Source: Bacillus kexueae (GTDB lineage: Bacteria; Bacillota; Bacilli; Bacillales; Aeribacillaceae). From it: a DNA stretch of 59,055 nt. Shown one piece after another: positions 38,184 through 49,512 of the stretch. How positions within the stretch are numbered: the first letter of the stretch is position 1; each line of letters starts with the position of its first letter. The notes under the pieces were generated by a model, which saw nothing but the letters and a program-made list of their open reading frames with translations, searched no databases and was not told the DNA's origin. The translations under genes and the position numbers were made by a program. The stretch is taken from positions 1 through 59,055 of the forward strand of contig NZ_JALAZE010000014.1 of NCBI RefSeq assembly GCF_022809095.1, written 5' to 3'.

Positions 38184-38228
38184 AAATCCGAATATTTTTA
38201 CAATAAATATAAATTAACATTCGTGTTT
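38184..38228 (-). promoter_or_regulatory. PurBox pair upstream of purR
   Basis: One arm (38184-38196, read on the plus strand) is AAATCCGAATATT, 12 of 13 matches to the PurBox AWWWCCGAACWWT. The other arm, in opposite orientation on the minus strand (38228-38216), is the weaker AAACACGAATGTT. They are separated by 19 bp, like the inverted strong/weak boxes at B. subtilis PurR targets. Confidence 0.5.
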
Positions 38229-39105
38229 AATCAAGAGAATTTCGCTCTCCTAACATTCTAACCGCATAAACTTGATCGCAAAAACCACGCAGTCCATTAT
38301 AAACTCTATGTAAACGAGATTCGTACTGTACAAGCCCATAAACAGTTGGGCCACTACCGCTCATAAGCACTGCATCTGCACCAAATTTCTGCATTTGTTC
38401 TTTTATCATGGCCACTTCTGGATGCATTTTCATTGTCACACTTTCTAAAACGTTTCCAAGTTTGTGACAGATGCTACCGTAATCTTGTGATTTAATAGCC
38501 TGAACCATCCCTTCAACATCAGGATGTTTGATTTGATCAATCTTCAAGTTTTGATAAACGTCTGCTGTCGAAACACCGATTTCCGGTTTAGCTAAAACAA
38601 CCCAACAATGGGGAGGAGCTTCAATATGCTCAATCTTTTCTCCCCTTCCAGTCGCTATGGCAGTTCCTCCATACACACAGAAGGAAACATCTGATCCGAT
38701 TTCAGCTCCTAGAACGGCTAACTCATCAAGTGTTAGACCTAAATTCCAAAGCTTATTGAGACCTCTAAGAGTAGCCGCAGCATCGCTACTTCCCCCAGCT
38801 AAACCAGCCGCAACAGGAATTGACTTCGATATGGTGATGGCTACACCCTGTTTAATACCGAACCGCTTTTTTAGCAATAACGCTGCCTTATAAGCCAAAT
38901 TCCGGTGGTCATCAGGAACAAAACGATTATGTGAAACGATCGTAATCCGATCTTCATCTAACAACTTTAGTTCAATACGGTCAGCCAAGTCGATGGTTGT
39001 CATGACCATCTTTACTTCGTGATAACCATCTTGGCGTTTATGTAAGACATCCAAAGATAAATTAATCTTAGCTGGTGCCTTTTCTAAAATACGCAACTTC
39101 TCCAC
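38227..39105 (-). CDS. ispE: 4-diphosphocytidyl-2-C-methyl-D-erythritol kinase
   Basis: Fourth step of the MEP isoprenoid pathway, phosphorylating CDP-ME. A GHMP kinase: [20 protein letters not shown] at the N terminus, the ATP loop [20 protein letters not shown], and [13 protein letters not shown] near the C terminus. 292 residues. It lies between sspF and purR; the purR PurBox region overlaps its 3' end. Confidence 0.97.
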   Translation of the reverse strand: MEKLRILEKAPAKINLSLDVLHKRQDGYHEVKMVMTTIDLADRIELKLLDEDRITIVSHNRFVPDDHRNLAYKAALLLKKRFGIKQGVAITISKSIPVAAGLAGGSSDAAATLRGLNKLWNLGLTLDELAVLGAEIGSDVSFCVYGGTAIATGRGEKIEHIEAPPHCWVVLAKPEIGVSTADVYQNLKIDQIKHPDVEGMVQAIKSQDYGSICHKLGNVLESVTMKMHPEVAMIKEQMQKFGADAVLMSGSGPTVYGLVQYESRLHRVYNGLRGFCDQVYAVRMLGERNSLD

Positions 39106-39269
39106 CTACTTTACGATCTACTCAAATGTATCCACATTGTACCACAAAACATGACATTTCAACTGACAATTCGACATTCACAATTGCAATAGTACTCATT
39201 ATTCCCGTAACCGACAAGGTTGTAAACGACAATTTGAATAAATACCTATATAAAACCTGTCTTTTTCTT

Positions 39270-39397
39270 ATAAGAAACATACATGATTTTACACTCACAC
39301 CCCGGACATGAAAATTTATTCTCCCCGGGGTTTTTTCTTTCTACCATCCACCTATCATGATCGCTCATTCAGCTCATAGGTATTTTTATTTTCACAG
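39270..39397 (+). repeat. Repeat module A, copy 2, joined to repeat B copy 5
   Basis: About 128 bp nearly identical to the copy at 21674: ATAAGAAACATACATGATTT, ACCCCGG...CCGGGGT stem, then ACCTAT...ATAGGT stem with CATGATCGCTCATTCAGC. Directly followed by repeat B. In 39106-39269 I see only the ispE upstream region. Confidence 0.92.
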
Positions 39398-39571
39398 AAA
39401 AAGCGCAAAGCGCAAGTCCTTAGGCGAAGGGCGCTTTAGGACCTGCGAGGAGGCCTCCGTCGCCACAACAGGGCCGAAGCGACCCGAGCTGATGGCGCTT
39501 GGAGCTAGACACCAAAAAAAACGGTAAAGAGAATTCTTTAACACTTTATTGAACTTACACTTTCTGTAACA
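39398..39571 (+). repeat. Repeat family B, copy 5 (beyond sspF terminator)
   Basis: Full-length copy from AAAAGCGCAAAGCGCAAGTC to TTTCTGTAACAAT at the sspF terminator, with small differences (GAATTCTTTAACAC, CTTACACTTTC). Confidence 0.93.
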
Positions 39572-39605
39572 ATAAAAAAGCCGAAGCGTCATAACACTTC
39601 GGCAC
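39572..39605 (-). terminator. sspF terminator
   Basis: On the minus strand TGCCGAAGTG pairs with CGCTTCGGCT, followed by TTTTTT. Confidence 0.9.
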
Positions 39606-39620
39606 TGCTTCAAACCGTAT

Positions 39621-39806
39621 TTAAATGGAATGGTCGTTCTGTGCCAATTGTTCTTCTGCTATCTCAATCGCTCGCCTTACCATGTTACCCGCATCTCGTG
39701 AGCGAATACCACCCCAACCATCTCGAATAACAGTATCATAAAAGCCAAGCTCTTTTGCTAGCTCATACTTAAACTCTTCTGACATAATCCCCCGACGTCT
39801 ACCCAT
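39621..39806 (-). CDS. sspF: Small acid-soluble spore protein, SspF type
   Basis: A 61-residue alpha/beta-type SASP-like protein made in the forespore. [20 protein letters not shown] matches B. subtilis SspF, followed by [20 protein letters not shown] and [11 protein letters not shown], the conserved second SASP helix. The ATG at 39806, after GGGAGG, is preferred to 39824. It sits between veg and ispE, with its own terminator. A sigma-G promoter would be expected in 39825-39984, but I cannot assign one confidently. Confidence 0.95.
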   Translation of the reverse strand: MGRRRGIMSEEFKYELAKELGFYDTVIRDGWGGIRSRDAGNMVRRAIEIAEEQLAQNDHSI

Positions 39807-39984
39807 ATTGTGATTCCCTCCCAATTTGAAGTTAGAATCAATACCTACGGTTATCCGCAGTATGTATAGTTTCCGTCAAAGTACTCCGAACTATTCTTGC
39901 TCGTATATGTCAATGACGTTCTGTACCACAGTCAAGTATTCGTTTCACTCAACACCCCAAATAAAAAAGCAGCAAACATATCGT

Positions 39985-40248
39985 CTACTGCCCACCAAAA
40001 GCCATACCGTTTTCATCTGTAAAAGTTAGTTGAACCGTTTCAGTCAGCACGTCGGCATAACTGTATGAAACGCGTTCAAACGAATTCTCCTCCTGATCTA
40101 ACTCAATGATAAATACAGAAGGATACGTTTCTGCCAAAATACCTGATCGTTCAATGGTCTTTCTTCTTCCGCCATTTGCCTTTAAAGTTAAACGGCGTCC
40201 AAGATTAGAGTCTAATGCTTGTTTAATATCAGACAGTGTTTTTGCCAT
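39985..40248 (-). CDS. veg: Veg protein
   Basis: An 87-residue protein, [20 protein letters not shown], then [20 protein letters not shown], strongly conserved among Bacilli. In B. subtilis it is highly expressed and stimulates biofilm matrix genes by opposing SinR. The fold is a small SH3-like barrel. The ATG at 40248 after GAGGTGG is preferred to 40290, which lies in the promoter. Strong sigma-A promoter upstream. Confidence 0.95.
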   Translation of the reverse strand: MAKTLSDIKQALDSNLGRRLTLKANGGRRKTIERSGILAETYPSVFIIELDQEENSFERVSYSYADVLTETVQLTFTDENGMAFGGQ

Positions 40249-40268
40249 TGCAACCACCTCACAATACA

Positions 40269-40297
40269 AGTATACAACATACACAATCATAAGTCAA
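40269..40297 (-). promoter_or_regulatory. veg promoter
   Basis: On the minus strand TTGACT (40292-40297), 17-bp spacer, TATACT (40269-40274), about 20 bp before the start codon. B. subtilis veg has one of the strongest vegetative promoters. Confidence 0.85.
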
Positions 40298-40536
40298 GTT
40301 AAATTTTTAATTATAACAACTCTATTCAATTATTGTCAATAAAATATTTTCTACAACATTCTCACTTTCTCTACATTATCTCCAATAATTTGAAATTTTA
40401 TGTAATCGACGTGGTTTCCCTTATTATTCATTCCTTTATGTTCGACTATGATAACGAAATCGATTTTTGATTACGATATTAAAACTTTTGTCGAAAAGAA
40501 CCTATATTTATTTGAAAAGGGCTCTTCTCTAAAGGA

Positions 40537-40634
40537 TTGTTGCTTTAGTACATTGTTCAGGTATTTACACGGTGTACTGGAGCGCAATGTCCAGCATTGA
40601 TTTTAGAAATGTCTAAAAAAGCAACAATCTAGAC
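40537..40634. repeat. Long imperfect inverted repeat between veg and yabG
   Basis: Left arm GATTGTTGCTTTAG and right arm CTAAAAAAGCAACAATC enclose about 70 bp that itself contains short complementary pieces. It lies in a gap of about 400 bp (40298-40671) without any gene that I can see. Confidence 0.55.
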
Positions 40635-40671
40635 GAAAACAGCCATTTGAAAACATACTCTACGTTCTATA

Positions 40672-40698
40672 CAAAAAATCCACCTTTTTAGGCGGATT
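40672..40698 (-). terminator. yabG terminator
   Basis: On the minus strand AATCCGCC pairs with GGTGGATT, followed by TTTTG, beginning at the yabG stop codon. Confidence 0.85.
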
Positions 40699-41580
40699 CT
40701 ATTTAGATTCATGACGATTAAATGGCATCCCAGACCTTAACACTCCTCTTGTTTCAATCCCACCTAAACCTTTTTCTCTCGTCAGCGTATTTCTCAATAC
40801 ATCCCACACATTCACCCGCTCGACAAATGGGGTAAAACTAATTTTGGAGACGATATAAACCGGATCCAATGCATGGATGTTGACTCTTGATGGTGAACTT
40901 GCAAAATTTGCTCCTGCACGAATAATCGATTCAAAATGAGATTGACAAGCACCTGCAAAAATCACTAACTGATCAAGGTGAGGAACCTTCTTCCGAGCGT
41001 TTCGTACTGCCTGCACAAAATGCTTCGAGTGACGATAAGCACTTAAATCTGAAATGCTCCCTTTATGCTTTGAATACGCATCATGTCCAGTGATAACGAG
41101 GATATCAGGACGGTATTGATCTAAGAGTGCCTCAATTTTATTCGGCATCTCCGTTTCCTTACAATACTCCCCGTAAACAGGCACTCCGACTTGCTCATAG
41201 AGCGATATACATTTTTTTAAGTACAGGGGATCGCCATCTATATGAAGAACTCTTCCTGGGATGTGAAATAATTGATCCTGGAAGCTATAAGCCGATGTCG
41301 TGTAATATTCTTGCTTCTCTCTCGATAATTGATAATCTTGCTTTAGTAAAAAAAGAGATTGCTCTATCCGGTCATGTTCTTTTTGAGCACGACTATCAAT
41401 TTCTTGTTTATTAACGATAACTAAATCATCCATTGGAGCATCCGCAATTAATCGAACATCTTGCCCGCATAAGATAGCCAACGTTTTGCCATTTTGACCA
41501 ACCTTCATTTCAATAACCCGAAACAATAAATCAAACTGATATGACCTTCTTGCAACTATTGATCCTATTTTTATGTCCAT
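40699..41580 (-). CDS. yabG: Sporulation-specific protease YabG
   Basis: Spore-coat protease, made late in the mother cell, that trims coat proteins before transglutaminase cross-linking in B. subtilis. MDIKIGSIVARRSYQFDLLF is the family start; the central part has GRVLHIDGDPLYLKKCISLY, DILVITGHDAY and the conserved IFAGACQSHFESIIRAGANF, where C and H are likely catalytic. About 293 residues from the ATG at 41580. In this window it is separated from ksgA by two plus-strand genes. Confidence 0.94.
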   Translation of the reverse strand: MDIKIGSIVARRSYQFDLLFRVIEMKVGQNGKTLAILCGQDVRLIADAPMDDLVIVNKQEIDSRAQKEHDRIEQSLFLLKQDYQLSREKQEYYTTSAYSFQDQLFHIPGRVLHIDGDPLYLKKCISLYEQVGVPVYGEYCKETEMPNKIEALLDQYRPDILVITGHDAYSKHKGSISDLSAYRHSKHFVQAVRNARKKVPHLDQLVIFAGACQSHFESIIRAGANFASSPSRVNIHALDPVYIVSKISFTPFVERVNVWDVLRNTLTREKGLGGIETRGVLRSGMPFNRHESK

Positions 41581-41731
41581 ATTCTTCACTCCACAGATGG
41601 GAATTTCATCAAAAAATAATCATCTGCTTTAGCCTATGATTTGTTTTCCAAAAGGTGCGAGGCAAATCGTATCAAGTGCCCCTCATAAGAATTCACCTTG
41701 GAGATAAAGATAACAGAAAGGAGGAACTACG

Positions 41732-42568
41732 ATGTCATTTCTGTTATCGCTATTATTCATCATGCCAGTGCATTCCACGAATCAACTAACTTTGACGTAC
41801 GAAGGAAAGGTTATTGATCACGTTCAACGAGAAGAATTAATGATTCCATTTCATCCCCTCTTTATGGACGAAACGAAGGTTGAATCTTACATCAATAAGA
41901 TTGAGTCACTTGTTTACTCAAAACCGAAGGACGCCTACATTGACGACTACGGAGATATCATCCCTGAAATACACGGGCATGAATTAAATAAGGAAAAATT
42001 TAGAACACTTTTAGTTGATCACTTTCATCATAACAATACTACTTCGTTTGAAATCCCTGTCCGTGCACTGTATCCAAGAATCGATAGTGAACTTTTGTCT
42101 CATGTACGTTCAAAAAGAATCGGCCTTTATACGACGTACTTTAACAACAACAACCATCAAAGAACTCATAATATCCAGTTGGCTACCCGGGCTATAAACA
42201 ATGTCGTCTTATTCCCTGGAGAAGTCTTTTCGTTTAATCGTATTGTTGGAAAAAGAACTGAACAAAAAGGTTATCTAAAAGCTCCCGTTATAATAAAAGG
42301 AGAAATTTCCGAGGGAATTGGAGGGGGAATTTGTCAAGTCTCCTCCACTTTGTTCAATGCCGTCGACCAAATCCATGTCAAGATCATTGAGCGGTATTCT
42401 CATTCTAAGCAAGTTCCTTATGTCCCGCCTAACCGTGACGCAACTGTCAGTTGGTATGGTCCGGATTTTGTTTTTAAAAATCCACATCATCAACCGCTGC
42501 TCATTCGTGCCAAAACCAGTTACGGAAAATTGATTATTGAAATTTACTCATCAGAGGATTTCAGTTGA
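41732..42568 (+). CDS. VanW-domain protein, probably exported
   Basis: A 278-residue plus-strand protein. The N-terminal hydrophobic stretch MSFLLSLLFIMPVHS looks like a signal or anchor. The C-terminal half is a VanW domain: RIGLYTTYF, NIQLATRAINNVVLFPGEVF, then EGIGGGICQVSSTLFNAV, the family's most conserved block, and RDATVSW. VanW proteins (for example B. subtilis YoaR) are of unknown biochemical role despite their place in some vanB clusters; there is no vancomycin cluster here. An AAAGGAGG site precedes the ATG. It is inserted with the next gene between ksgA and yabG. Confidence 0.85.
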   Translation: MSFLLSLLFIMPVHSTNQLTLTYEGKVIDHVQREELMIPFHPLFMDETKVESYINKIESLVYSKPKDAYIDDYGDIIPEIHGHELNKEKFRTLLVDHFHHNNTTSFEIPVRALYPRIDSELLSHVRSKRIGLYTTYFNNNNHQRTHNIQLATRAINNVVLFPGEVFSFNRIVGKRTEQKGYLKAPVIIKGEISEGIGGGICQVSSTLFNAVDQIHVKIIERYSHSKQVPYVPPNRDATVSWYGPDFVFKNPHHQPLLIRAKTSYGKLIIEIYSSEDFS

Positions 42569-42670
42569 GTCGTTTAGTAGTGCCGATTTAAAAAATTACG
42601 AAATGTCCATGACATGATTCACGCTTATTGTATAAAGTATTAGTAATTAAAACGAAATGTGGTTGGTCAA

Positions 42671-43225
42671 ATGGACGATAGCACACAAAAGGCACTATTT
42701 GGCTCATGGGTTCAGGCAACTGGAACCGTATTATCAGCTGTCGGAAGCACCCCTTCTTCCGTCCTTGACGACGAACAATTGGAAAGTTTAAATTTGTGGG
42801 GGAATGTGTTACAAGCGACAGGAAACGCCCTCCTAGCGGATACTGAAGAGACCTTTACATTGAATAAAGTAGGAAACATCATTCAATCGATAGGGAACTC
42901 GACGGTGTTATCAGGGCTTCTCATTCCGTTTTCAGAGCAAACGAAGGAACAATTAGATATTCAAGGGAATTGGTTACAAGCCGTTGGAGGAGGCGTATCT
43001 TTTGTAGATGCTCTTGGAAACCCTCCTACCACTGATCAATTACTGAATGTTTATGGGAATTTGTTGCAAGCGATCGGTAACTCCCTTCAAGCAATATCAG
43101 GGATTCTTGAACTTAAAGGCTCCGACCAAACGAGACTAAATGTCACCGGTAGTTGGATTCAAGCCATCGGCTCGATTCTTTCTTTTCTTAGTCAACTAAG
43201 CGTGACAACATCATCAGAAGAATAA
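42671..43225 (+). CDS. Repetitive glycine/glutamine-rich protein (DUF6944-like)
   Basis: A 184-residue protein built from about eight degenerate units around the core G-N/S-W/L-x-Q-A-x-G: WVQATGTVLSAVG, WGNVLQATGNALL, VGNIIQSIGNS, GNWLQAVGGGVS, YGNLLQAIGNSLQAI and GSWIQAIGSILSFL. I recall a family called DUF6944 with such repeats but cannot verify it. No signal peptide, cysteines or catalytic motif. A GTG at 42659 is an alternative start; neither has a strong ribosome-binding site. Same strand as the VanW gene, 102 bp downstream. The function is unknown. Confidence 0.8.
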   Translation: MDDSTQKALFGSWVQATGTVLSAVGSTPSSVLDDEQLESLNLWGNVLQATGNALLADTEETFTLNKVGNIIQSIGNSTVLSGLLIPFSEQTKEQLDIQGNWLQAVGGGVSFVDALGNPPTTDQLLNVYGNLLQAIGNSLQAISGILELKGSDQTRLNVTGSWIQAIGSILSFLSQLSVTTSSEE

Positions 43226-43265
43226 AAGAGGATAATCATCTTCTACCGCGCTATAGGGCATACGA

Positions 43266-43388
43266 AGAGGACGAGGCCCCACAGCAAGGCCGAAGCGACA
43301 CGAGCTGATGGCGCTTGGAGCTAGACACCAAAAAAACTGTAAAGAGAATACTTTAACACTTTATTGAACTTAAACTTTCTGTAACAAT
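43266..43388 (+). repeat. Repeat family B, copy 6 (beyond ksgA terminator), 5'-truncated
   Basis: Starts within the element (AGAGGACGAGGCCCCACAGC) and continues through GGCGCTTGGAGCTAGACACC to TTTCTGTAACAATG at the ksgA terminator. About 50 nt of the plus-strand left end is missing, next to the end of the inserted repetitive gene. Confidence 0.92.
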
Positions 43389-43418
43389 GAAAAAAGGGAT
43401 GCCAAGCATCCCTTTAAA
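43389..43418 (-). terminator. ksgA terminator
   Basis: On the minus strand AAAGGGATGC pairs with GCATCCCTTT, followed by TTTT. Confidence 0.9.
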
Positions 43419-43431
43419 TTAAGAAGAAAAC

Positions 43432-44866
<1,435 letters not shown>

Positions 44867-44949
44867 TTTTTCCTCCGATATTTTGAAACCTTTTTGTAAC
44901 ATTCGTCGTCTAACTAGTTGAAAAGGTTAATAATTAAACATTATAACGA

Positions 44950-44981
44950 AAAAAAACAGAGGGTAAACGCCCCCCTGTTTT
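44950..44981 (-). terminator. rpfB terminator
   Basis: On the minus strand AAACAGGGGG pairs with CCCTCTGTTT, followed by TTTTT, between rpfB and rnmV. Confidence 0.88.
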
Positions 44982-44987
44982 AAACCA

Positions 44988-46190
44988 CTAATTAAGAACT
45001 CGAATTTTCACTGTTTTGCGGCCCCATCGGTATGCAGTTGATTTATCAGCAAAAAACACGTCAATTTTATTCCCTTTAATCGCTGAGCCGGTGTCGGCCG
45101 CTACTGCATAACCATAACCTTCTACATATACTTTTGATCCTAAAGGAATAACACTCGGATCTACTGCAATTACTTTTGCTTGAGGATTTGCTTTCAAATT
45201 ATACCCTGTAGCAGTTACCCCTGAACATCCGCTACACGAAGCGGTATAAGCAGTTGCAACAACATAAAACTCACTAGAGGATGTAGATGTGCTTCGTGAG
45301 ACCGTTGTTGTTTGTGGTGGAGCTTTTGTTCCTACCGCCACAATTTTGTCAACACTCTCTGTCTTCGTTACAGACTTGATAAGCTCTCGCGCAACTTCTT
45401 TCCCGTTTTCCAAAATTATTTCATAATGATTTTCAACTGTTCCTTTTTTACCCGGTTGAACAACTTTCTCTTTTCCACGCTCTAAATTTTGATCTTTTCT
45501 TTCTACAACGTTATATGCTACGGATTCTTCCACTACATCGGTGACTTTTTCCACTCTTGTAACAATTACTTCGTTAATATCTTGCAACTTAGCTGATAAC
45601 TCAGGTTCGACCTTATCTAATTCGTTTAGCTGAATCTCGTGCTCTTCTAAAAAGTCAGCGACCGTAGTCGAAGTTGACCAAACTTGTTGTGTATCTCCGC
45701 CAACATTTACGGAAAGTTGTATTGCATGTTTTACATTTAACGTCATATCATCTTGAATTTGTGTTTCTAGAGCTGGTTCAACCTTATCATGCTCTTTGAA
45801 GGATATATTTTCTTCATTGAGCAACTCTTCCACTGTTTGAGCTGTTGTCCAAATGGTCCTTCGCTCATCATTTACCACTAAGTTGACTGGCTTAGCTTCC
45901 TTGTAAATGATGCTCATGTTCTCAAGGATCTTCGCATCTTTAGATGGTGATACATAATCTTGTTCTTTTATTTCTATATCTAAATCTTCGAATAGTTCTT
46001 CTACTGTATCTGCGTGTGTTCGAATGGTCTCTTTCTTTCCATCAACTTGAACTGTAACAGATTCCTTTGTACCTTCATACATTCCGTATGTAGTACTTGC
46101 TCCAAGTAGACATACACCAACAGCGGAGAGGATTAGTTTCTTTTTCTTTGAGAGATTTCCTAGTAAATTTTGTATCTTTGAAATCACCAA
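44988..46190 (-). CDS. rpfB: RpfB/YabE-type resuscitation-promoting-factor-like cell-wall protein
   Basis: An exported muralytic-type protein of about 400 residues. The N-terminal membrane segment is KKLILSAVGVCLLGASTTYG, followed by three repeated DUF348 domains (VTVQVDGKKETIRTHADTVE, VNLVVNDERRTIWTTAQTVE, LSVNVGGDTQQVWSTSTTVA), a G5 domain (with IILENGKEVARELI) and a C-terminal 3D domain (YTASCSGCSG, then ADTGSAIKGNKIDVFF), thought to cleave glycan strands. Start is TTG at 46190 or GTG at 46187 after AAGGAGG. Strong sigma-A promoter upstream. Confidence 0.93.
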   Translation of the reverse strand: MVISKIQNLLGNLSKKKKLILSAVGVCLLGASTTYGMYEGTKESVTVQVDGKKETIRTHADTVEELFEDLDIEIKEQDYVSPSKDAKILENMSIIYKEAKPVNLVVNDERRTIWTTAQTVEELLNEENISFKEHDKVEPALETQIQDDMTLNVKHAIQLSVNVGGDTQQVWSTSTTVADFLEEHEIQLNELDKVEPELSAKLQDINEVIVTRVEKVTDVVEESVAYNVVERKDQNLERGKEKVVQPGKKGTVENHYEIILENGKEVARELIKSVTKTESVDKIVAVGTKAPPQTTTVSRSTSTSSSEFYVVATAYTASCSGCSGVTATGYNLKANPQAKVIAVDPSVIPLGSKVYVEGYGYAVAADTGSAIKGNKIDVFFADKSTAYRWGRKTVKIRVLN

Positions 46191-46215
46191 AAACGCCTCC
46201 TTCTCCTCCCGATGG

Positions 46216-46244
46216 ATTATATAGAGTTATTTTAAAACTGTCAA
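46216..46244 (-). promoter_or_regulatory. rpfB promoter
   Basis: On the minus strand TTGACA (46239-46244), 17-bp spacer, TATAAT (46216-46221): consensus sigma-A promoter about 26 bp before the coding start. Confidence 0.88.
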
Positions 46245-46344
46245 CCCTCCCCCACTTTTAGTCAATATTATCTTAAAAACTACTAAAAAGTGAAGAAATA
46301 GTTATCGACAAGAAAATCCATCATAAAGGAGAGGAGGCCCAATA

Positions 46345-46377
46345 ATGCTAGAAATCATGGTTCAATTAGGCAACTAA
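46345..46377 (+). CDS. Possible ten-codon plus-strand ORF with strong ribosome-binding site
   Basis: AAAGGAGAGGAGG lies 8 nt before an ATG that encodes MLEIMVQLGN and a TAA. It is antisense to the rpfB upstream region, between tatD and rpfB. I see no clear plus-strand promoter. It could be chance in purine-rich DNA. Confidence 0.2.
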   Translation: MLEIMVQLGN

Positions 46378-46398
46378 TGTCGGTCTCTGTCAAAAAAT

Positions 46399-47169
46399 TT
46401 ATCGAGAAATTCCAAATAGTTTTTTAGCATTTTCAGTTGTTGCTTTTGCCACTTCTTCAACTGTAATCTCTTTTAATTCAGCAATTTGCTCTGCCACATA
46501 TTTCACGTAACTTGGCTCATTACGCTTACCTCTAAATGGATGTGGTGTTAAATATGGGCAGTCAGTTTCAATTAATAAGCGATCTAACGGAATTTCTTTT
46601 GCCACTTCCTTAGCCTTCTTTGCATTTTTAAAAGTGACAGGTCCACCAAGCGAAATGTAAAAGTTCATATCAATACATTGTTTAGCCACTTCTACACTTC
46701 CTGAGAAGCAATGCATGATTCCGCCAACTTCCGCTGCATTTTCCTCTTTTAAAATTTGCACAATATCAGCCGTTGCATCACGATTATGAATAATAATTGG
46801 TAATTTGACCTCTTTTGCTAACGCAATTTGTTTTCGAAATACCTCTTTTTGCACCTCTTTCGGTGACTTGTCCCAATAATAATCGAGACCCATCTCCCCA
46901 ATCGCCACAACTTTCGGATGGGAAGCTAACTCTTTAATCCATTGTAAATCCTCTTCAGTCATATCAATCGCATCTACTGGATGCCACCCGACTGCAGCAT
47001 AGATGAAGTCGTATTCTTCCGTTAACTCCATTGCTCTTTCAATGGTGGGACGGTCGAAACCTACAACAACAATATGTGAAACACCTTCATCTTGCGCTCT
47101 TTGAATCACTTCTTGTAAATCTTCATCATATTGAACTGCATTTAAATGAGCATGTGTATCAAAAAGCAT
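46399..47169 (-). CDS. tatD: TatD family metal-dependent deoxyribonuclease
   Basis: 3'-5' exonuclease of the amidohydrolase superfamily (YabD). MLFDTHAHLNAVQYDEDL with the HxH metal site, then GEMGLDYYWDKSPKEVQKEV, HNRDA, MHCFSG and LIETDCPYLTPHPFRGKRN. 256 residues from the ATG at 47169 (AAAGGATG upstream); the frame stays open upstream into metS, but those residues are not family-like. It follows metS after a terminator containing a parS sequence. Confidence 0.95.
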   Translation of the reverse strand: MLFDTHAHLNAVQYDEDLQEVIQRAQDEGVSHIVVVGFDRPTIERAMELTEEYDFIYAAVGWHPVDAIDMTEEDLQWIKELASHPKVVAIGEMGLDYYWDKSPKEVQKEVFRKQIALAKEVKLPIIIHNRDATADIVQILKEENAAEVGGIMHCFSGSVEVAKQCIDMNFYISLGGPVTFKNAKKAKEVAKEIPLDRLLIETDCPYLTPHPFRGKRNEPSYVKYVAEQIAELKEITVEEVAKATTENAKKLFGISR

Positions 47170-47211
47170 TATTCGACATCCTTTCTTAACTTGTAAACGA
47201 TTCTTTTCGAC

Positions 47212-47260
47212 AAAAAGAGAAGAGGCGTTTAACCATTGTTTCACGTGAAACACCTCTTCT
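47212..47260 (-). terminator. metS terminator with embedded parS
   Basis: On the minus strand AGAAGAGGTGTTT pairs over 13 bp (one G-U) with AAACGCCTCTTCT and is followed by CTTTTTG. The 5' arm and loop contain the parS palindrome (47237-47252). Confidence 0.85.
47237..47252. promoter_or_regulatory. parS centromere site
   Basis: TGTTTCACGTGAAACA, a perfect palindrome fitting the ParB (Spo0J) consensus TGTTNCACGTGAAACA at every position. B. subtilis has one of its origin-proximal parS sites at about 4 degrees, in this same neighbourhood. ParB loading here would recruit SMC/condensin near oriC. Confidence 0.93.
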
Positions 47261-47272
47261 TCTTCTGTAGTT

Positions 47273-49225
<1,953 letters not shown>

Positions 49226-49410
49226 TCAAACCTCCCAATAATTCAACCAAAAGACTATCATCTTTCGATTTTTCTATATTTCTTTTAGCTCCTGTCGGTG
49301 CTGAATGTATTTTAAGAAAGATCTTCTGAATTCGTATGATTTCATTAGAGGATACTGATTCCCACTTAAAGAAGAGGTGACTCTATTCGACACATCCACC
49401 TTTTGTCATA

Positions 49411-49485
49411 TCACCTGTTCCTCCCGTCATTTGAACCATCAATGGATTCAAAAGCAAAAATGAATAATCCTAAAAACAACACCAT
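49411..49485 (-). CDS. Possible small hydrophobic ORF in the metS leader
   Basis: A 24-codon frame, MVLFLGLFIFAF then ESIDGSNDGRNR: a short hydrophobic stretch followed by a polar end. AAAGG lies about 12 nt upstream. An overlapping frame encodes MTGGTGDMTKGGCVE with GGGAGG before an inner ATG. Both lie between a terminator-like hairpin (49513-49540) and metS. I do not recognise either. Confidence 0.2.
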   Translation of the reverse strand: MVLFLGLFIFAFESIDGSNDGRNR

Positions 49486-49512
49486 TCTTAATGAGCCTTT
49501 TTCAATAGTAAG

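Noticed and set aside
41732-42568. Vancomycin-resistance gene
   Set aside because: VanW-domain proteins are widespread in Bacillus without resistance; no vanHAX/B or two-component genes are nearby.
46191-46398. c-di-AMP (ydaO) riboswitch upstream of rpfB
   Set aside because: The short leader between the promoter and start (about 26 bp) is too small and the conserved elements are absent.
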